From assembly GCA_044350425.1 (NCBI GenBank), contig JBILHS010000077.1:1-28430 (forward strand): 28,430 nucleotides of DNA. The letters are read 5' to 3'. A program made the translations under genes and the position numbers. The DNA comes from M3007 sp044350425 (GTDB taxonomy: Bacteria; Bacteroidota; Bacteroidia; Chitinophagales; Saprospiraceae). Under the pieces are notes generated by a model, which saw nothing but the letters and a program-made list of their open reading frames with translations, was not told the origin of the DNA and did not search any database. Below, in pieces: positions 23,663 to 28,430 of the stretch (positions are counted from its first letter, which is position 1; each line of letters starts with the position of its first letter).

Positions 23663-24528
23663 GCGCCGAAATTGCCCGGGAGCTACTGTGTCAACAGCTT
23701 ACGCCTCGGTATGGCGTGGGAGAGGCCCGTGCCATTGCCAGGATCGTTTTTGAAGACGCGTTCGACCGGGGGCGAACATTTGATCCTGCAATGTTTAATG
23801 AGATCTCGCTGCGACTTATCTCTGGAGAGCCAGTACAATATGTACTCGGAGCAGCCGATTTTTTTGGCCTGAAATTTAAGGTGGATTCTTCCGTCTTGAT
23901 TCCGCGACAGGAGACAGAAGCATTGGTAGCCTGGGTGCTGGAAGCTTTGAAGTCTTTTTCTCCTTTATCATCCCCTGCCTTGCTGGATATTGGGCTTGGT
24001 AGTGGATGTATTGGGATTACCTTGAAGAAGAAAAGGCCGGGTTTGCAATTGTTTGGCCTGGAAAAAAGCCCTACAGCACTCGAGCTTGCCCTTGAAAATG
24101 CGGCGCGTATCTTGAGTCCCGGGGTTTCAAGTCCTCAATTCATAGCAGGGGATATTCTAAACCCGGTTGATTGGGCCAAGTTTCCAAAGCTTGATATTGT
24201 AGTAAGCAATCCACCCTACATTCCACATTCCGAAAAAAACCTTGTCCCGGACCACGTTTTGTCGCACGAACCTGCTCTGGCGCTGTTTGTGGACGATCCG
24301 GATCCATTGCTTTTTTACCGGGTGATCGCCGATTTTTCACTGGAGAAACTCAATCCTGATGGCCTTTTGTTTTTTGAGTGCAATGAGTTCAATGCTCCTG
24401 AAGTGGCCAGGCTTTTAGAGGCAAAAGGGTTTTCTGCAGTTGAATTGCGAAAGGATTTGGCTGGGGCTGAAAGAATGGTGAAAGCGATTGTTGGGCAGAC
24501 TACTGGACATGGTCCTGCAAATATTTGA
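23659..24528 (+). CDS. prmC: Release-factor glutamine methyltransferase PrmC
   Basis: 289 residues as it stands. It N5-methylates the GGQ glutamine of peptide-chain release factors using S-adenosylmethionine. Evidence: an N-terminal helical domain with 'GEPVQYVLGAADFFGLKF', 'VLIPRQETE', SAM motif 'LLDIGLGSGCIGI', and catalytic N184-P-P-Y. The last ten residues 'QTTGHGPANI' and the TGA are encoded by the inserted MITE. Without it the gene would end '...KAIVG' followed by TAG (24595-24597). The core is intact, so the enzyme is probably active. Overlaps the kinase gene by 4 bp. Confidence 0.95.
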   Translation: MSAEIARELLCQQLTPRYGVGEARAIARIVFEDAFDRGRTFDPAMFNEISLRLISGEPVQYVLGAADFFGLKFKVDSSVLIPRQETEALVAWVLEALKSFSPLSSPALLDIGLGSGCIGITLKKKRPGLQLFGLEKSPTALELALENAARILSPGVSSPQFIAGDILNPVDWAKFPKLDIVVSNPPYIPHSEKNLVPDHVLSHEPALALFVDDPDPLLFYRVIADFSLEKLNPDGLLFFECNEFNAPEVARLLEAKGFSAVELRKDLAGAERMVKAIVGQTTGHGPANI

Positions 24529-24594
24529 TATTCAAGTTTTCAGAGTGCAAGTCCAAAGTCCATTGTCAAAATGTCCAGTAGTCTGATTGTAGGG
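24487..24594. mobile_element. MITE-like element, copy 2, with 9-bp target duplication
   Basis: A 90-bp element (24496-24585) flanked by ATTGTTGGG and ATTGTAGGG (8 of 9 identical). Its ends are exact 15-bp inverted repeats CAGACTACTGGACAT/ATGTCCAGTAGTCTG. Positions 24543-24585 match copy 1 (complement of 14939-14980) with few changes, while the left half has diverged or been shortened. Non-coding apart from the prmC tail it now supplies. Confidence 0.88.
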
Positions 24595-24598
24595 TAGC

Positions 24599-25150
24599 TT
24601 ATTTCAGAGCATAATCAGTCGGCAATCCATCCAGACTTTTCAGATTTTTTTCCTGGATATACTTGCTCAGTCCTGCTTCCCCTTTTTTCTCTGCCCAATC
24701 AAACATGATCTTTCGTTCCCCTGCGTATTCATATAAAGGGACGCCATATCCACAGGAAGTGCCGACCAGATCAATTTCGGCCAGAATAATCTGTCTAGCG
24801 TTCGGGGACACGTTGAAATTGTGGGCATATTGCTCCCACAAGGAGGTGCCAGGCAGCACCGCAGTTCCTTTCCCATAAAGACGCAAGATGTTGGGCGGAC
24901 CCTGAAATGCGCAAAACATGAGCGTAATGCGCCCATTTTCAAGGGTATGCGCAGAAGTTTCGTTTCCGCTTCCGATAAAATCCAGGTAGGCTACCTTTTT
25001 CTCAGACAAAACCCGGAAGGTATCCAGGCCTTTGGGTGAAATATTGATGTGGCCGTTCGCATCCAATGGTGCTGTGCAAACAAAAAACAGGTGCTGTTTT
25101 TTGATGAAATCCTGATGTGCAGGAAGTATAGATTCGTGAAACTTACCCAT
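24599..25150 (-). CDS. Pyridoxamine-5'-phosphate-oxidase-like flavin protein
   Basis: 183 residues with an FMN-binding split-barrel pattern: 'FFVCTAPLDANGHINISPKGLDTFRVLSEKKVAYLDFIGSGNET', 'NGRITLMFCAF', 'ILRLYGKGTAV'. The 'INISPKG' strand is typical of the general-stress / PNPOx-like branch rather than true PdxH. Probable FMN- or F420-type oxidoreductase, substrate unknown. It ends one base past the original prmC stop, tail to tail. Its ATG overlaps the stop of the MocR fragment (ATGGGTAA), so the pair once formed an operon. Confidence 0.9.
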   Translation of the reverse strand: MGKFHESILPAHQDFIKKQHLFFVCTAPLDANGHINISPKGLDTFRVLSEKKVAYLDFIGSGNETSAHTLENGRITLMFCAFQGPPNILRLYGKGTAVLPGTSLWEQYAHNFNVSPNARQIILAEIDLVGTSCGYGVPLYEYAGERKIMFDWAEKKGEAGLSKYIQEKNLKSLDGLPTDYALK

Positions 25151-25448
25151 GGAAAATTGATCTTTTTAAAATACCCATACCGCGTTCGATTTCTTCCGCA
25201 TTCACGGAGGCAAAACCCAAACGGGTGGCATTTAGTTTAGGACTATAGTGTAATCCATCAGAAATCCAGAGACCGTTCTCTCTGGCTCTCCTGGCAAGGT
25301 CCGGAAGTGGAACAGTCTGGTCAAATTTCGCCCAAACGGCCAGGCCTCCAGTAGGTTTGGAGAATTTTATTTCGTAGACGCATTTCCAGCCAGCACCACG
25401 CACAAGTTTTGTTAAGATTTTACATTTCAAAACAAAATTATTGTTCAT
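25143..25448 (-). pseudogene. C-terminal fragment of a MocR/GntR-aminotransferase regulator
   Basis: About 101 codons. Residues from about 28 on ('SKPTGGLAVWAKFD', 'LARRARENGLWISDGLHYSP', 'LGFASVNAEEIERGMGILKRSI') match the extreme C-terminus of fold-type I aminotransferase domains in MocR regulators. The DNA-binding GntR domain and most of the aminotransferase fold (about 350 residues) are missing, and no continuation is visible upstream. MocR regulators often sit beside PNPOx-like genes and control B6-related or other metabolism, which fits the overlapping neighbour. Most likely a deletion remnant. Confidence 0.7.
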
Positions 25449-25758
25449 CTGAAAAATACCCGCTATACTTGCTGTCAGAAACCTTTATTTTTTTATCAAA
25501 AGCCGCTCATTTGACATGAAAACCATCCCGCATCCCGCATCCCGCATCCCGCCGGAGTCTTCAAAGTCCGCCTTTTTCGTTGATATACACAAGCCTCAGG
25601 TCGGAAAAATTTCCGCTTTTGAGCCTGTGGATTTTCTGTAGCCAACCCTTTTCCTTACTGTGATGATATGCTGTAGACCATTGTCAGGGCCTGTGTCCTA
25701 ACACTGATTTTTACCATTTGTCCTCTCAAAATGAGGAGGGTAGTAATTGGTCTGCTAA
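25449..25758. other. Intergenic stretch, probably decayed
   Basis: No gene supported. Contains CATCCCG x4 (25524-25551) and a small CCTC/GAGG hairpin around 25720. It separates the MocR fragment from the ABC exporter fragment and lies where the missing parts of both genes would have been. Confidence 0.5.
25524..25551. repeat. Heptamer repeat CATCCCG x4
   Basis: Four exact tandem copies of a 7-mer in non-coding DNA. A second heptamer family alongside AACTTNN at 15099. Confidence 0.9.
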
Positions 25759-25941
25759 ACAGTTGTCATTGTAGCCCACCGCCTCAGCACCGTAAGTCAT
25801 GCTGACCGGATCTTAGTGCTGGAAAAAAGCAGCATCGGAGAACTGGTTACACATGAGGAATTGGTCGCCCAGCCAGGCAAGTACTTTGATTTGGTGAAAA
25901 AACACATGGAACTGGGAAAGCTTGCCTTCGTGAATTTATAA
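25759..25941 (+). pseudogene. C-terminal fragment of a type I ABC exporter
   Basis: Sixty codons between TAA (25756-25758) and TAA (25939-25941) read 'TVVIVAHRLSTVSHADRILV', then a Leu-Glu-Lys turn, 'ELVTHEELVAQPGKYFDLVKK'. This is the H-loop and C-terminal tail of bacteriocin/peptidase-type ABC exporters ('VVIVAHRLSTV.HAD.I.VL..G'). Everything upstream (membrane domain, Walker A, signature, Walker B) is absent. It is immediately followed by an intact HTH gene in the same direction, an arrangement I associate with peptide-export loci of Bacteroidota. Confidence 0.8.
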
Positions 25942-25968
25942 TTTAAAACAACTCAAAACCACCTACAA

Positions 25969-26238
25969 ATGAACCTCTTTAATGACCTTTTTCTACTCCA
26001 AAGAATTGACCATCTTGTGCGTACCCGGGCTACAGGAACGCCTGTCCAACTCGCAGAACGCCTGGGCATCAGTGAGCGAAAACTATACCGATTGATAAGT
26101 GAACTTCGCGATCAGGGCTTTCCCATCACTTATGACAAGCCAGCGGATACCTATTATTATTCAGAGCCCGTTAAAATTGAATTTTCAATCCTGGTCGGAC
26201 AAGAAAACCTGATGATAATTCGGGGTGGCGAAATATAA
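25969..26238 (+). CDS. Small HTH protein
   Basis: 89 residues. 'LQRIDHLVRTRATGTPVQLAERLGISERKLYRLISELRDQGFPITYD' is a winged-helix/HTH_11-type DNA-binding unit (DeoR-like opening), and 'ADTYYYSEPVKIEFSI' forms the wing. Small stand-alone proteins with 'QRIDHL(I/V)RTRATG' openings are frequent in Bacteroidota next to peptide-precursor and ABC-exporter genes (recalled association). The start ATG lies 27 bp after the exporter fragment's stop. Probably a local transcription regulator. Confidence 0.85.
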   Translation: MNLFNDLFLLQRIDHLVRTRATGTPVQLAERLGISERKLYRLISELRDQGFPITYDKPADTYYYSEPVKIEFSILVGQENLMIIRGGEI

Positions 26239-26326
26239 TTTTAAATTTTTTCTGGACTGCCTGATTTTGGCAGTGATCGGCTGGACTTTTGCATTGCTTC
26301 TTGACCTTTACAATTCGCTCGAGTGA
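26225..26326 (+). CDS. Candidate 33-residue membrane peptide
   Basis: A GTG at 26225, inside the last codons of the HTH gene, opens 33 codons: a short basic start (VAKYNFKFF), a hydrophobic helix 'CLILAVIGWTFALLLDLY', and a stop at 26324-26326. The 14-bp overlap suggests coupling to the HTH gene. It could be a single-pass membrane peptide or chance; GTG start and short length limit confidence. Confidence 0.4.
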   Translation: MAKYNFKFFLDCLILAVIGWTFALLLDLYNSLE

Positions 26327-26639
26327 AGGAACAGAAGCCGGCAATATTCCCACCCGGCCTGAATTCTTGTGAAAGAGGGCGATTAAAAAGAGGGAGAAGT
26401 GTCTTCTAGTTCTTTGCCCCCTATGTAACCTTTCCACCACTTCAGAGTGTGTTTAGAGTGTTTTTGAAGTGTGAAGGTAAACTCGGTGGCCAAAACAAAG
26501 AAATTGGCAATCCAATATTAAATTTTCACACAATGAAATGAACGTTCCCAGAACCTGATTAACACTTTTGATAGAGTCATCGTTTTTTAAGGCTGGCGAA
26601 GTTTTTATAGCTATTTTTTTACTAAAATTTTTATACATT
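26327..26639. other. Intergenic region before the PKD gene
   Basis: No gene seen. AT-rich toward the right end, with two near-copies of AGAGTGTGTTT/AGAGTGTTTTT around 26445-26466. No TAnnTTTG box was found near the ATG at 26640. Confidence 0.5.
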
Positions 26640-28430
26640 ATGAATCATCTCCATCCACCCAATGTTTTTCGTGTACTGTCCATTGTTTTTATTACTTTGG
26701 TAACTCAAATAGTACACGCTTCTGATCATTTCATTGCAAACCGGCTGAAAGACCAATCAGCGTATGTCCTTGAATGGGGAACTGGCCGGACTGAATGGGT
26801 TGGAACCAACCTACATGAGTCCAATACCGATGTCTCGGGAAATGACAATGACTGTTCCAGTTTTTTCATCACAAAAGCCATTAAATTGCCAAATGGTACG
26901 TATCAGGTTTGTGTTCAGTCCATCAGTCCTATCCTTGGTCAATTCTGGGAGATTCACTACGGCGGCATGGCGCCTTTAACCGCATCCGGACCAACCGCAT
27001 GCTGGACTATTCCGGCTACCGCAACTCCTCCTTTTGAAATTGTTCACTATTTGAATGACATGGAGTGCAACCAATTGGTTAGTTTCTTGGATCCGGAAAT
27101 TTATTGCATTGAGGATGCCGTGACCGCTACCAATGAAAATTGCCGCTTTGAAGCGAATATCTCAATTGATTTGCCTTATTTAAGCATTCCACTTTTCTCT
27201 TACGTAATAACTTTTGGAGATGGGAGTCCGGCAGTTAATTCATCCAATAGTAGTCTTACGCATACTTATGCCCAGGAGGGCAGTTATGAAATCTGTCTGA
27301 CTTATTTACTCCCCAACACGGAGACCGATTTTGTGACCTGTTGTTATACGATCGAAATTATAAACTGTTGCTCAGGCGACGTTGTTCATTTAACTGCCAT
27401 TGAACCCTGCTGGATAGCCACCCTGGAGTTTGATTTGGATGCAGCCTATTTTCCAATTACGGTGGATTATGGTGATGGTACCAGCGGAGTCGGCAATAGT
27501 TCTCCTGTGACGCACAATTATCCGGATGATGGCTGCTACACAGTATGTTACACCTTTGAGCCGTTTCCCGATGAAATAGTGACGTGTTGCGAATTGGTTT
27601 GCCTTCCAGCCTGTTGCCTGAACCCTGATTTCGAACTTAATGCCATACTGCCGGGCACATCCTGTATAAATCCCGAGTATGAAATATCAAACGTGGCCTG
27701 CCCGAATCAAAGTCTCTCAACAACCCATCTTTGGGAGTTTAGCGACGGAACAATATTTGAAGGCCCTAATCCCCCCCCACACCGCTTCACTAATTTTTTT
27801 GATGAGGACGGTGAGGTGTGTGTGACCCATACCATTACATGCTGCAATGAGACGGAGACCGTTACGGTATGTGCAAGCCATGCACCGGGGGCTTATCTGG
27901 GTGAGCCGGGTGGAACACTCAATATTAATGATATTCTGCCATTTACGGGCGAGACGGTGCGTGAATTCATTGATGATTATGAATCAGGAGGCCCTGCTCA
28001 TCCGCTGCTCATAGAAGGAACAATCAGGATTAACCAGCCTACTATTTTTTTAACCGGCACAGGTACCTGGAATATGGCAAAGGATGCCGAAATCTTTGTA
28101 GATGGCCCAGGCACAGGTGCCTGGATGACATTTATGCTAAGATCAAGAACGCTCCAGAGTGCAGCACGACTTCCCATAGGAGGAGGCTGTTGCCGTTGGA
28201 AGGGTATCCGCTCGCAGGGCCTGACCAGGATTCTCCTGATTTATGGCAAGAACATGGATGCCGATTATGCCGTTAGATATGCTACCCCAACGGTAATCGC
28301 GGGTACCCCATATCCTGTTTTGACAAGTTATTATCATGAATATTTAAATAACTATTACGCCATCAAATCCGAGCGACAGAAAGTAACATTCACCGGTTTT
28401 CACCATCTTACGATGGACGGTGCACCGCAT
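26640..28430 (+). CDS. Large secreted PKD-domain protein, 3' end outside the window
   Basis: From ATG 26640 the frame stays open for 597 codons to the last base, so the gene is partial. A signal peptide (1-28, 'VLSIVFITLVTQIVHA') is followed by a domain to about 150 and then three PKD-like beta domains: 'VITFGDGSPAVN..THTYAQEGSYEICLTY' (about 183-235), 'VDYGDGTSGVG..THNYPDDGCYTVCYTF' (about 275-315) and 'LWEFSDGT..' (about 367-410), each with Cys-rich 'CC' junctions. After about 440 the sequence resembles the beginning of a beta-helix ('LLIEGTIRINQP'). By analogy with the protein at 396 a T9SS sorting domain is expected at the missing end. Codons 27771-27779 include a run of eight C. Confidence 0.85.
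   Translation, partial: MNHLHPPNVFRVLSIVFITLVTQIVHASDHFIANRLKDQSAYVLEWGTGRTEWVGTNLHESNTDVSGNDNDCSSFFITKAIKLPNGTYQVCVQSISPILGQFWEIHYGGMAPLTASGPTACWTIPATATPPFEIVHYLNDMECNQLVSFLDPEIYCIEDAVTATNENCRFEANISIDLPYLSIPLFSYVITFGDGSPAVNSSNSSLTHTYAQEGSYEICLTYLLPNTETDFVTCCYTIEIINCCSGDVVHLTAIEPCWIATLEFDLDAAYFPITVDYGDGTSGVGNSSPVTHNYPDDGCYTVCYTFEPFPDEIVTCCELVCLPACCLNPDFELNAILPGTSCINPEYEISNVACPNQSLSTTHLWEFSDGTIFEGPNPPPHRFTNFFDEDGEVCVTHTITCCNETETVTVCASHAPGAYLGEPGGTLNINDILPFTGETVREFIDDYESGGPAHPLLIEGTIRINQPTIFLTGTGTWNMAKDAEIFVDGPGTGAWMTFMLRSRTLQSAARLPIGGGCCRWKGIRSQGLTRILLIYGKNMDADYAVRYATPTVIAGTPYPVLTSYYHEYLNNYYAIKSERQKVTFTGFHHLTMDGAPH

Noticed and set aside
25516..25641. Short open frame of about 41 codons beginning MKTIPHP
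   Set aside because: Its start runs through the CATCCCG repeat, and no family or start signal is visible.
26764..26979. 71-codon open frame on the plus strand
   Set aside because: Lies out of frame inside the long PKD-protein frame starting at 26640.

Overview
The window reads as chromosomal DNA of a Bacteroidota bacterium, most likely of the Saprospiria/Saprospiraceae type. The evidence is two complete secreted proteins with type IX secretion (T9SS) C-terminal sorting domains, a DUF3276/PUR-alpha-like RNA-binding protein, a SecA of about 1,100 residues ending in a SEC-C zinc motif, little Shine-Dalgarno signal, and several start sites preceded by the Bacteroidota -7 box TAnnTTTG. Genus-level placement is inference.

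Layout. 1-5655: a regulatory region with a 15-C tract, then two T9SS cargo genes (a zincin/beta-helix protein and a propeller-like protein) separated by a strong terminator. 5707-8710 (minus): fadH, whose linker is an 18-bp x4 repeat, and an RGG-repeat PUR-domain protein. 9122-13771 (plus): secA, a SnoaL-like protein and a periplasmic FKBP isomerase. 13857-17645: a LolD/MacB-type ATPase, a small membrane-protein gene split by a MITE, two paralogous 'NPFQDDL' membrane proteins, a DUF2752 protein and a Pmp3-like gene with an in-frame stop. 17710-20470: a tightly overlapping operon with a LolA-like protein, YidD and two TPR-plus-membrane proteins. 20507-24528: Nudix hydrolase, deoxynucleoside kinase, SDR oxidoreductase, histidine kinase and PrmC. 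24599-26326: a flavin split-barrel protein followed by a decayed zone with fragments of a MocR regulator and an ABC exporter, an HTH protein and a candidate 33-residue membrane peptide. 26640 to the end: a large secreted PKD-domain gene running off the window.

The most notable observations are about small repeats and gene ends. A MITE-like element occurs twice, each copy flanked by a 9-bp target duplication. One copy split the fifty-nine-codon membrane-protein gene; the other landed directly before the prmC stop codon and supplied a new C-terminus. In both cases element plus duplication is a multiple of three (120 and 99 bp). Separately, a degenerate 9-bp-period repeat (core AATGTGGTC) sits against the starts or stops of several genes, and a related 18-bp x4 array is translated as the fadH interdomain linker. 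Heptamer arrays also occur. The window ends in a likely relic of a peptide-export locus (ABC exporter C-terminus, HTH protein, tiny membrane peptide).

No tRNA, rRNA, CRISPR array, complete transposase or prophage gene was recognised. All assignments are by reading motifs and recalled family features, without database search.
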